Source: DASVWZ01 sp963708575 (GTDB lineage: Bacteria > Acidobacteriota > Terriglobia > Terriglobales > Acidobacteriaceae). From it: 64,000 nucleotides of DNA. The stretch covers positions 2,232,001-2,296,000 of the forward strand of contig CAVPTB010000007.1 of NCBI GenBank assembly GCA_963708575.1. The letters run 5' to 3'. Below the pieces are notes generated by a model. That model saw nothing but the letters and a program-made list of their open reading frames with translations. It did no database searches and was not told the origin of the DNA. Below, piece by piece: positions 8,971 through 17,549 of the stretch; within the stretch, counting starts at the first letter, position 1; each line of letters begins with the position of its first letter. Both the position numbers and the translations under genes were made by a program.

Positions 8971-9870
8971 TCATACCGAAACCGGGAGCCTGAGAAGCGC
9001 GCGTTCGGCCAGAAGAATCGCCCCGAGTACCCCTGATCGGTTTCCTAATTGCGGCGGCACTACAAAGGCATCTATCTCCTCGGTAATGGCTCGGTTTCTC
9101 AGGTATCCGTTCAGCAGTTCCCGCAGTTGCCGACGCACCATCGGAAACAGGAAATCTCGCTGCATGATGCCCCCGCCCATGACAATACGTCGCGGCGACA
9201 GCGTGCAAGTCCAAGTGGCCAGAGCTAGCGCGAGATAATGCGCTTCCAACTTCCAGCCGGGATGATCGGGTGGCAGGTCATTGGCCAATTTGCCCCAGCG
9301 TTCCTGCATAGCCGGACCCGATGCCAATCCTTCGAGGCAGTCTTTGTGAAAGGGACATTGGCCGGGAAATGGATCCTGCGCGAAATCGTGGGGAATCCGG
9401 ATATGTCCCATCTCCGGGTGCATCATGCCGTGCAACAACTGCCCACCCACCAACGCCCCGCCTCCAATGCCGGTCCCGATTGTCAGGTAAATGAAGTCTT
9501 CCAAGCCCTGAGCGGCTCCCCAGCGTGATTCCGCTAGCGCCGCGGCATCCACGTCCGTATCGAAGCCGACCGGCACGTTCAGAGTTCGCGAAACCGTCCC
9601 GGCGAAGTCATAGTTCTGCCACGCCAGTTTGGGTGTCGACGTGATATGGCCGTAGGTATCCGACCTCGGATCGAGATCGACCGGACCAAACGAGGCGATG
9701 CCGACGGCGCTTAGTCTAACGCCGGATTCTGTAAAGAACGCAACAGCTCGTTGCACGGTCTCTTCTGGAGATGTCGTCGGAAACGAAATTACCCGGAGAT
9801 CCTCCGGACCCGTGCCAATTCCGCAAAGAAACTTGGTTCCCCCTGCTTCGATCCCACCGAAGACTCTCAT
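8971..9870 (-). CDS. ROK-family sugar kinase (fructokinase-like)
   Basis: 299-residue cytoplasmic ROK kinase that phosphorylates a hexose with ATP. The N-terminal phosphate loop reads GGIEAGGTKFLCGIG. LTIGTGIGGG is the sugar- and ATP-binding turn. The zinc motif G-x-C-x2-H-x2-C-x-E-G-x3-GPA is seen as GQCPFHKDCLEGLASGPA. Beginning GGIEAGGTKF and carrying GHIRIPHD near the zinc motif matches the fructokinase branch more than glucokinase, but substrate cannot be settled from sequence alone. The 360 bases to the divergent DAHP synthase gene hold its promoter. Confidence 0.88.
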   Translation of the reverse strand: MRVFGGIEAGGTKFLCGIGTGPEDLRVISFPTTSPEETVQRAVAFFTESGVRLSAVGIASFGPVDLDPRSDTYGHITSTPKLAWQNYDFAGTVSRTLNVPVGFDTDVDAAALAESRWGAAQGLEDFIYLTIGTGIGGGALVGGQLLHGMMHPEMGHIRIPHDFAQDPFPGQCPFHKDCLEGLASGPAMQERWGKLANDLPPDHPGWKLEAHYLALALATWTCTLSPRRIVMGGGIMQRDFLFPMVRRQLRELLNGYLRNRAITEEIDAFVVPPQLGNRSGVLGAILLAERALLRLPVSV

Positions 9871-10231
9871 GCTCTCCTCGTTTTCGAACGTTGGAACAGA
9901 AACTGACCGTTAGTGATAAATGCCCCAAATGACTCGCGTTCTAAATCTATGCAAGGGCGGTTGTTCTATCGCGGACAACGGCTGGACTCTGCACACAGTG
10001 CCAACGGTTCCCCGAACACTTTTCTCAAAACGCCGCCTTCCAAGGCCACCAGAGTAAACTGAGATAGTCTTTCGAACAATCCGTCTGGGCCGCCAAAACT
10101 GGAAGCAATCGACTCCTGGTCTTTTCAGATGTCATGATTTCTCTCTCTCTGACTTTGAGCGCCTCCCAGCACTTGCCGTCGTGACCCCTGTCACAGCTTT
10201 CAGTTCATTCGACCGATAACATCCACGGGCA
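9871..10231. other. Divergent intergenic region, no gene seen
   Basis: 361 bases between the ROK kinase (leftward) and DAHP synthase (rightward). I see no RNA gene, no strong -35/-10 pair and no clear hairpin. The frame of DAHP synthase is closed by a TAA at 10217-10219, so the gene cannot extend far into it. Confidence 0.6.
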
Positions 10232-11119
10232 GTGAACGATAACTCCCAGTGGAACGGGCAATTCTCTTGCTTTGACCTGGTCGCCAAGACTGCTGAGCGC
10301 TCTTGCACGGTCGTGCGCGTGCGTGATGTTGCCATCGGCGGGGGCACTTTTGTCGTAATGGCCGGCCCGTGCGCCGTGGAATCGGAGCGTCAAATCCTCG
10401 AGACCGCCGAGGCGGTTGCTGCTGCCGGAGCACGAGTCCTTCGCGGAGGCGCTTTTAAACCGCGTTCGTCGCCGTACTCTTTTCAAGGTCTTGGCCTCGA
10501 AGGTCTCAAGCTTCTCGACAAGGCACGAAGGGAGACTGGCCTTGCGATCGTGACGGAGGTGATGAGCGAAGAGGATGTCGGTTTGGTCGCGGAATACGCC
10601 GACATCATGCAGGTGGGAACCCGCAGCATGGAGAACTATTCCCTGCTGGAGGCGCTCGGAACCTGTGGACGTCCGGTCCTGCTGAAGCGTGGAATGACGG
10701 CGCGTCTCGAAGAGTTGCTGGGCTCGGCTCAAGTCATAGCGGCCAACGGCAATCCCGATATTATTCTTTGCGAACGCGGGATCCGGACTTTTGAAACGGC
10801 GACGCGGAATACCCTGGATATTGCTGCCGTCCCCGTGCTGAAGACGGTTTCACACCTTCCTGTGATTGTTGACCCCAGCCACGCGGCGGGAGTGCGTTGC
10901 CTGGTACCGGTGCTGGCAAGGGCCGCAGCGGTCGTGGGCTCGGATGGGCTATTGATCGAGGTCCATCCTGCTCCGGACAAGGCCTTAAGCGATGGTCTGC
11001 AATCGTTGACGTTTACAAGTTTTGCAGAAATGATGCGTGACCTGCGGCGTTACGTTCAGATCCAACCAGCTTTACAGGTCGTTTCGCGTCGACGGCTCGT
11101 GGCGGGAGGCACGAGCTAG
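10232..11119 (+). CDS. aroF: DAHP synthase, type I-beta barrel (short N-terminus)
   Basis: 3-deoxy-7-phosphoheptulonate synthase condenses phosphoenolpyruvate with erythrose 4-phosphate, the first step of the shikimate pathway. The barrel is complete: VVMAGPCAVES, GGAFKPRSSPYSFQGLG, the MQVGTRSMEN strand, LLKRGM, CERGIRTFE and VIVDPSHAAG. Related enzymes often have an N-terminal ferredoxin-like regulatory domain of about 70 residues; here only its last piece (FDLVAKTAERSCTVVRV) remains. The first start after the upstream stop is the GTG at 10232, with no good Shine-Dalgarno sequence, so the N-terminus may be eroded or the start may be later. The stop touches the next gene's proposed GTG at 11120. 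Confidence 0.88.
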   Translation: MNDNSQWNGQFSCFDLVAKTAERSCTVVRVRDVAIGGGTFVVMAGPCAVESERQILETAEAVAAAGARVLRGGAFKPRSSPYSFQGLGLEGLKLLDKARRETGLAIVTEVMSEEDVGLVAEYADIMQVGTRSMENYSLLEALGTCGRPVLLKRGMTARLEELLGSAQVIAANGNPDIILCERGIRTFETATRNTLDIAAVPVLKTVSHLPVIVDPSHAAGVRCLVPVLARAAAVVGSDGLLIEVHPAPDKALSDGLQSLTFTSFAEMMRDLRRYVQIQPALQVVSRRRLVAGGTS

Positions 11120-12480
11120 GTGCCCGCCCGAATTGCCACCCTTATGGCTGTGGCGGTCTTATCGATCCTTTCTGGTGTGTCCGAAACTCCCCGCCGAACC
11201 CTGAGCCCGTCGCCTCAGTTGCTATTCACGGTGGCTGGTGAATTCAGTCCTTTGGCATGGATTCAGGGGAGCGAGAGGTTTCCTGCCGGCGCAACAATTT
11301 ATGTGCGAACCGGCACCCACCGCAGACGACTGGTCGAGGGCTTCTTCGCCACCGCAGATTCCAACGTGTCTTTCGACGGAACCAGCGTGCTGTTTGCCGC
11401 GAAACAACGCGCTGACGATCATTGGCAGATTTGGGAATATTCCGTAGCGGATAAGAAGGTTCGCCAGATAACGCAATGCGATGACGACTGTTTTCGGCCG
11501 CTTCATGTCCCTCCGGACCGCTTCGTCTATGCCCGCAAACGAGCCGGCCAATTCCTGTTAGAGATTGCATCGCTCGCGCAGGAAGGAGGATAAGCCTCTC
11601 GAACTTACCTACGCGCCCGGAAATTTCCTTCCGCTCGATGTCTTAGCGCGACGGAAGGATCCTGTTCGAGGCGGCATTCCCGCTGGATGAAGGGGCGCAA
11701 GCTGAGCTGTACACCGTTTACACCGACGGAAGTGGAGTTGAAGCCTACCGCTGCGATCATGGACATTCGCGGCATTCTGGAAAACAGGTTTCTTCCGGGG
11801 ACATCGTGTTTGTTGGCGAAGGAAAGCTTTATCGGTTTACATCGGCTTTCGCCCATGAAATAGCGATCCGCGCCCCTGCAGGTGCCTACGCGGGAGACGT
11901 TGTTGAGGCACCGGATGGCGGCTGGCTGACGGGCTGGCATAGCGCTTCCAGCAATAGGTTCGAACTCCGGAGATGGAAACCGGGATCGCCTGTTATTACA
12001 CAGGAGATTGCTGAATCCGGCGCAAACGTCATTCAACCGGCGTTGTTGATGCCACGCCCCGTGCCCAACCGGCACCCCTCTGGCCTGCATGAGTGGTCCT
12101 ATGCGAACGTTCTCTGCCTGAACGCCTACACTTCAAAATTTCAGTTTTCAGACGCCGTAATCGCATCCGTGAAGTTGTACACCCGCGGTGTTTCAGGTGG
12201 GACTCAACTGCTGGGCACGGCGCCGGTCGAAAAGGACGGATCCTTCTACCTGCGTGTCCCCGGCGATCAGCCGCTCAAAATCGAACTGCTCGACCGATCC
12301 TCGAACACACTACAAAAAGAAGCCGGTTGGTTCTGGCTCCGGGGCGGAGAGCAGAGAGTCTGTGTCGGCTGTCATGCAGGACCCGAGACTGCCCCAGAGA
12401 ACGCTGTCCCCGCTACTTTACTTCGCTCCACGGTGCCAGCAAATATGACCGGCCATGGTTCATCCGCAGGAGGCCGATGA
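11120..12480 (+). pseudogene. HzsA-like propeller / c-haem protein, two frameshifts
   Basis: One exported protein spread over three frames. Segment 1 (11120-11593) has a signal peptide and TolB-like propeller strands (FDGTSVLFAA, WQIWEYSVADKKVRQITQCD). The product resumes one base later in register (DKPLELTYAPGNFLPLDVL, from 11589) and shifts again near 11646 (RDGRILFEAAFPLDEG) to continue to 12480. The C-terminus has one c-type haem site, CVGCH, in a phrase RVCVGCHAGPETAPEN that I associate with proteins related to the hydrazine synthase alpha subunit; that assignment is from memory. Both breaks correspond to one extra base. The gene overlaps the next start. It is either a true pseudogene or carries sequence errors; hydrazine synthesis should not be inferred. 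Confidence 0.7.
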
Positions 12481-14121
12481 TGATGCGGACTGTGCTGTTT
12501 GCTCTCCTCTTATCTTCTGCTGCGGCTCAGACCACGCCACCGGTATCCTCGCCCATCGCTGGCCCAATTCGCTTTGAAGACGCGACCGCGGCCTCCGGCA
12601 TCCGGTTCACGCACAGTTTCGGCGCTCAGCAATTGGGTTCCTTGCTCGAGAGCACTGGAGCCGGATGCGTATGGTTCGATTACAACAATGATGGCCTGCC
12701 CGACCTCTACGTTGTTAGCGGCAAGCCACTCGAAGGCGATATCCATCCCTATCCACTTAAGAAAGCGCCCGATATCCCGCCGCACAATCATCTCTACAAA
12801 AACAATGGTGACGGGACATTCAGTGAGGTAACTGATCGGGCGCACGTAGCGGCCAACATCTATGGTATGGCGGCCATTGCCGCTGATTACGACAACGATG
12901 GTTTCGTCGACCTGTTTGTCACCGGATACGGCGAAGCCATCCTTTACCACAACAACGGTGACGGCACCTTCACAGATGTCACCGCTAAGTCTGGGGTCAG
13001 CGTAGACGGATGGTCAATTGGTTCAGTATGGCTCGATTACGATCGCGACGGTTGCGTTGATCTCTTTGTCGGACGTTATGTAAAGTTCGATCCCAAGTAT
13101 CGCGCCTTTTATCCGGCCGACAACTATCCCGGGCCACTCGACTATGCCGCCACCACCAGCCGGCTTTATCACAACAACTGTGATGGCACTTTCACGAACG
13201 TGACTGATTCGTCAGGAATTGGCGCATACAAGGGCCGCGCCATGGGTGTAACAGCCGCGGATTTTGATGGCGACGGTTGGCCTGATATCTACGTCGCAAA
13301 CGACAAGACCGAAAACTTCCTTTTTCACAACAGGCACGACGGCACATTCGAGGAGGTAGCGTCCGATCTGGGAGTGGCATACGGACAAAATGGTGAGATG
13401 ACCTCGTCCATGGGACCGATATTTGCTGATGTAGATGGCGATGGACCTGCTTGACCTCTGGGCGACAGATTCAAAAGATGACCGTTTGATGCGCAACGTC
13501 GGCAAGCGGGGATTTGAAGACATCAGCGCATCCTCCGGCATTGCCGCGGCAACCGGCCAATATGTGAGTTGGGGCAGCGGTGTCTACGATTTTGACAACG
13601 ATGGTTGGCTGGACATTCTCGTTTTTCACGGCGGACTGATCCACATGGTTCCGCAAGAACAGTCTCTTTACCGCGGACTCGGGAACGGAAAGTTTGCGGA
13701 TGTTTCTCGTGATGCCGGTCCGGTACTCGATGTTAAAACGGTCAGCCGTGGTGCATGCTTCGCCGACTACGACAACGACGGCAAGGTCGGCGCGTACGTT
13801 GTCAATCTGGGAAGCCAGGGAACGTTGCTCCGCAATGTGTCGCAAAACAAGAACCACTGGCTCACCATCGCGCTCAAAGGAAGCAAAAGCAATCGGGATG
13901 GCATTGGAGCCCGCGTCGAATTACTCGCGGGAGGTCGAAGGCAAATAGCGGAGCGGGTGGGAGGATCAGGATACCTCTCGCAAGATGATGGTCGATTACA
14001 TTTTGGACTCGGCGCAGCTACTCAGGTCGAAAAACTAACGATCCGTTGGCCCAGCGGACGCCAACAAGTGCTCAACGATCTCGCCGTCGATCGAGTGCTC
14101 GCGGTAGAGGAATCGAAATGA
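12480..14121 (+). pseudogene. CRTAC1 family FG-GAP/ASPIC protein, one frameshift
   Basis: Exported calcium-binding propeller protein of the CRTAC1 family. It has a signal peptide, then repeats of the form D-x-D-x-D-G (FDYNNDGLPDLYVV, ADYDNDGFVDLFV, LDYDRDGCVDLFV, ADFDGDGWPDIYVAND) followed by HNNGDGTF phrases, and a C-terminal ASPIC/UnbV domain (GIGARVELLAGG, IRWPSGRQQ). The frame breaks near 13445: DVDGDG is followed by PA and a TGA in one frame, while LLDLWATD continues in the next (open 13435-14121). One extra base explains it. The first Met codons are 12477, 12480 and 12483; AGGAGG at 12468-12473 favours 12480 or 12483. The stop overlaps the next ATG as ATGA. Confidence 0.82.
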
Positions 14122-15962
14122 CTCGGGTGCTATGGATCCCAATTCTCTTTCTGCTCGCGGCCCTGGCGCCTCCTGCAGTCTGCACTGGGAACCAGGGATT
14201 GCGCTATCTATCGCCCGGTGAGTTGGCCATATCTCCTGACGGTCGACGTCTGTACGTTGTCTGTGAAGGCACCGACGAACTTCTGGTGGTAGACCCGCAA
14301 ATCGGAAGAGTGCTCAAACATATCGCGGTCGGTCAGCTACCTCGGGGGGTGAGTGTTTCCGCTGACGGCCAGCAAATTTTTGTTGCCAATTCGTGGGCCG
14401 ACACAATTTCCGTCATCGACGCGCAAAAACTCGAAACGGTTCGGAGCCTGAACACAGGGTTTGAGCCTATCAGTGCGGTCTCTGACCGGAGGACCGAAAC
14501 GCTATACGTCGCCGACCGGCTGAGCGATGCGGTCTCCGTAATCGACTTGGCCAGCGGGAAGGAAATCAAGCGGCTGGCGGCCGGACGAGGCGCCAGTTAT
14601 CTCGCTCTTTCTCAAGACGGCGCTTACGTGTATTGCACGCACATCTACTCTAAGATCGGTGCGCATCGAACTCCTCCCGATTCCGAAATCACCATCATTG
14701 ACACTGCGACTCGCCGCATCGTCGATCGAAAGGCTTTGCACAATGTAGCGGGAGTTTTTCATCTGGCGCTCTCTCCAGACGGCAAACTGGGGGTCGCTGC
14801 TCAGCTTCGCCCCAAGAACCTCATCCCGCTTGCTCACGTGGAACATGGCTGGGTCTTTACTGATTCTCTCGTGCTCTTTGGCGAAGACATTGGAGGAGTC
14901 GTCCAAGTGCCGATCGATGAACTCGAGCGCTACTTCGCGGTGCCGTTCGGAGTGGCGATTGCGCCCGACAAGTCAAAGGTGTTCGTGAGCGCCGCCGGTT
15001 CTGACAACGTCAGCGTCATTAGCATTCCTGCCGTTCAAAAATTTGTTGAAGCCAATCGTTCCTTCGCCAATGATCTGTCGGCATCTGCTCACTATGTGAC
15101 AGCTCGGATTCCCGTGGGCCGCAATCCGCGGGGCATTGTCCTGTCGCCGGATGGCAACCGTCTCTACGTTGCCGCGCGGATGGACGATAGCATCACTGTG
15201 ATTGACACCAAGACGAATAAGGTTCTTTCAACAATCGACTTGGGTGGCCCGAAGGAGATTATTCCGCTGCGCCGCGGCCAACAGATATTCAACAGCGCTC
15301 GCTTTGCGTTTCAGGGGCAGTTTAGCTGCGCCAATTGCCACCTGGATTCGACTTTTGATGGCCTGCAGTGGGATTTGGAGCCGGACGGATTCGGTGTAGA
15401 CATTGTCGACAACCGTTCGATTGAAGACCTGAATGGTACGCAGCCGTTTAAGTGGAATGGCGGAAATCCCGACCTTCCCACTGAGTGCGGGCCACGAACT
15501 GAAAAATACTTTTACCGCTCCCAGAGTTACAACGCAAAAGAACTGGCCGACCTCGTGACCTATGTCTTGTCGCTCCCTGTTCGGCCCAATCGCTACCGGG
15601 CACGAGACGGAGAACTAACTTCTGCGCAAGAACGCGGGAAGGCAATATTCGAAAGAAGCAAATATAAGGACGGCCGGACAATCACGGAGAGCCAACGCTG
15701 TGGAACATGCCACAGCGGTCCGAAGTACACCAACAACCGCTCCGAAGATGTGGGCACCGGCAAGCCAACCGATCGTTCACCTCTGATCGATACGCCGCAT
15801 CTTCCTGACGTCGCTTACTCCGCGCCATATTTACATGACGGATCGGCTCGCTCGCTGGAAGAAATCTGGACCGTGTTCAATCCGAAAGATACACACGGAA
15901 TTAGCAACGACCTGACCAAAGATGAATTGAACGACCTCATCGAGTACTTGAAGACGTTATGA
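14118..15962 (+). CDS. YncE-like propeller fused to dihaem MauG-type cytochrome
   Basis: 614-residue exported protein. After a signal peptide (residues 1-22) come YncE-type propeller blades, seen as repeated phrases such as ISPDGRRLYVV, DTISVIDAQ, DAVSVIDLASGKEIKRL and LSPDGNRLYVAARMDDSITV. The C-terminal third has two c-type haem sites, CANCH (about residue 408) and CGTCH (about 531), with spacing and flanks of the cytochrome c peroxidase/MauG family (LPDVAYSAPYLHDGSARSLE near the end is typical). MauG-type enzymes oxidise protein or small substrates in the periplasm. The ATGA overlap with the CRTAC1 gene and with the next gene shows a tight operon. Substrate unknown. Confidence 0.88.
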   Translation: MTRVLWIPILFLLAALAPPAVCTGNQGLRYLSPGELAISPDGRRLYVVCEGTDELLVVDPQIGRVLKHIAVGQLPRGVSVSADGQQIFVANSWADTISVIDAQKLETVRSLNTGFEPISAVSDRRTETLYVADRLSDAVSVIDLASGKEIKRLAAGRGASYLALSQDGAYVYCTHIYSKIGAHRTPPDSEITIIDTATRRIVDRKALHNVAGVFHLALSPDGKLGVAAQLRPKNLIPLAHVEHGWVFTDSLVLFGEDIGGVVQVPIDELERYFAVPFGVAIAPDKSKVFVSAAGSDNVSVISIPAVQKFVEANRSFANDLSASAHYVTARIPVGRNPRGIVLSPDGNRLYVAARMDDSITVIDTKTNKVLSTIDLGGPKEIIPLRRGQQIFNSARFAFQGQFSCANCHLDSTFDGLQWDLEPDGFGVDIVDNRSIEDLNGTQPFKWNGGNPDLPTECGPRTEKYFYRSQSYNAKELADLVTYVLSLPVRPNRYRARDGELTSAQERGKAIFERSKYKDGRTITESQRCGTCHSGPKYTNNRSEDVGTGKPTDRSPLIDTPHLPDVAYSAPYLHDGSARSLEEIWTVFNPKDTHGISNDLTKDELNDLIEYLKTL

Positions 15963-17023
15963 AAAGACATCTCCTCCGGATGATCGCCATTGTCACAATT
16001 TCTATTGCAGCGCTCGCAGCGCCGCCGGACATGCCCAAGTTCCACTGGGAGAGTTTCACGACAGCGAATGGTCTGCCGGATAATCACGTCTTTTGCGTTC
16101 TGATGGATGGCAATCGCATCTGGGCCGGAACGGAAAATGGCCTGGGCCTCTACGAAAACGGAAAGTGGAAAGTCTTTCGCCCGGCGGATGGCCTAGCGCA
16201 TCGGGTCGTGCTTTCGCTTGCATTGGACAAAGCCACCGGGGATCTGTGGGCTGGAACCATGGGCGGCCTGAGCCGGATTTCAGCCGGACGTATCGACACC
16301 TTTACGCAGCTAAACTCCGGCCTCGCCAACGATATCGTTTATGGCGTCGGAGTCCAGGGGGATTTCGTTTGGACCGCGACGGCGGCAGGCGCAAGCCGGC
16401 TGAATACCCGAACATCCCAATGGAGCCTCTTCAACGAACGCAATACGCCCATGTACGAGATCTGGACATACGCGGTGAGTCCGGGCGAGGACAAGGTGTA
16501 CTACGCGGTCTGGGGTGGCGGCCTTCTCGAGTATGACGTCAAGACGGAACATTGGAAGGACTACAACGATCCCGACGGCGAGACGGAACTGGTTCTCTTC
16601 AGAGATCAGGGATTAATCCACGAGATCACAACTTCGGTAAGCTACATCGACAAAATCGTGTGGGTTGCCACCTATTTTGGAGCGAGCCGGTACGACGGTC
16701 GCAGTTGGCATAACTTTCTGACCAAAGATAGCGGCTTGCCTAGCAACTTCTTGAACCAGATCAAGGGCGTTGATGGCAGTCGCGCCTGGTTCTCTACCGA
16801 CAAGGGTCTCGCCTACTACGACGGAACAAACTGGGCGGTCTACCGACCGGCGCTTGACACGGGAAAGCCAGAGATGTTGGTTCGCGATGCGGACGGGACT
16901 ACCACGCGGGTCGAGGTTGATACCGCGCCCGCACACAATTACATCCTTGGAGTGGATTTTAGGGACGATGACATTTGGGTCGCTACAGCCAAGGGACTCA
17001 GTCACGGCGTACGGCAGAAGTGA
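15959..17023 (+). CDS. Exported beta-propeller with Reg_prop-type repeats
   Basis: 354 residues with a signal peptide (1-20, ending ALAAPP). The mature part is made of blades similar to the two-component regulator propeller repeats: GLPDNHVFCVLMDGNRIWAG, then NGLGLYENGKWKVF, LWAGTMGGLSRI, VWTATAAGASRL, VWVATYFGASRYDG, RAWFSTDKGLAYYDG and IWVATAKGLSHG. There is no membrane segment or kinase domain, so it is a free periplasmic or secreted propeller, not a sensor kinase. Its ATG overlaps the stop of the MauG-type gene. No catalytic residues can be named. Confidence 0.82.
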   Translation: MKRHLLRMIAIVTISIAALAAPPDMPKFHWESFTTANGLPDNHVFCVLMDGNRIWAGTENGLGLYENGKWKVFRPADGLAHRVVLSLALDKATGDLWAGTMGGLSRISAGRIDTFTQLNSGLANDIVYGVGVQGDFVWTATAAGASRLNTRTSQWSLFNERNTPMYEIWTYAVSPGEDKVYYAVWGGGLLEYDVKTEHWKDYNDPDGETELVLFRDQGLIHEITTSVSYIDKIVWVATYFGASRYDGRSWHNFLTKDSGLPSNFLNQIKGVDGSRAWFSTDKGLAYYDGTNWAVYRPALDTGKPEMLVRDADGTTTRVEVDTAPAHNYILGVDFRDDDIWVATAKGLSHGVRQK

Positions 17024-17061
17024 CGGAAACAAGCACTGAATCCAAGCAGGAAGGAGCAACT

Positions 17062-17544
17062 ATGACGGTTGCAGATTTGCTTCATGAAATCACCAGCACA
17101 CCAGTGAAGAAGCGTGCCATCACGAATTTGAATACGCTGAACGAAGCCTATGACTACGGTAGTGCGTTCTCGCGTGGAATGCGCATCGACCTGGGACAGT
17201 TCGTCGTTCTTCTCATTTCGGGCACGGCCAGCATTGATGGGAATGGGCGAACGGTACACGAGGGCGACCTGAGAGCGCAGACCCGGCGAACTTTCGACAA
17301 CATCACTGCACTACTTGCGGCAGAGGGTGCGACGTGGAAAGACATCGTTCGAACCACCTGCTATCTGCGCGATATCGAACGCGATTATCAGGCTTTTAAC
17401 CAGGAGCGCACCGCATTTTACAAAGAGCAAGGACTGAATCCTCTGCCGGCATCAACCGGCATTCAAGCCATTCTCTGCCGTCCTGATCTTCTGATTGAAA
17501 TTGAAGCGATCGCCATGTTCCGTCAAGCAACGCCGGAGGAGTAA
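17062..17544 (+). CDS. Rid-family (YjgF/YER057c/UK114) protein
   Basis: 160 residues. The Rid core is visible: QFVVLLISGTASIDGNG, then GDLRAQTRRTFDNITALLAA, TTCYLRDIERDYQAFNQERT and PASTGIQAILCRPDLLIEIE. RidA enzymes hydrolyse reactive enamine/imine intermediates released by PLP enzymes or amine oxidation. The arginine that binds the substrate carboxylate in RidA proper (in the phrase R-P-x-R before the final strand) is not in its usual context here, so this belongs to a divergent subgroup. The start at 17062 is supported by AGGAAGGAG at 17048-17056. It lacks a signal peptide, unlike its neighbours, so it acts in the cytoplasm. Five bases separate it from the next gene. Confidence 0.85.
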   Translation: MTVADLLHEITSTPVKKRAITNLNTLNEAYDYGSAFSRGMRIDLGQFVVLLISGTASIDGNGRTVHEGDLRAQTRRTFDNITALLAAEGATWKDIVRTTCYLRDIERDYQAFNQERTAFYKEQGLNPLPASTGIQAILCRPDLLIEIEAIAMFRQATPEE

Positions 17545-17549
17545 CTAAA

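Noticed and set aside
12093..12476. Open frame upstream of the CRTAC1 start
   Set aside because: It lies in another frame of the HzsA-like gene and has no conserved content; the AGGAGG before 12480 and the signal peptide set the start.
11120..12480. Hydrazine synthesis (anammox-type) capability
   Set aside because: Only an alpha-subunit-like protein with one haem site is seen; beta and gamma subunits and hydrazine dehydrogenase are absent, and the gene is frame-broken.
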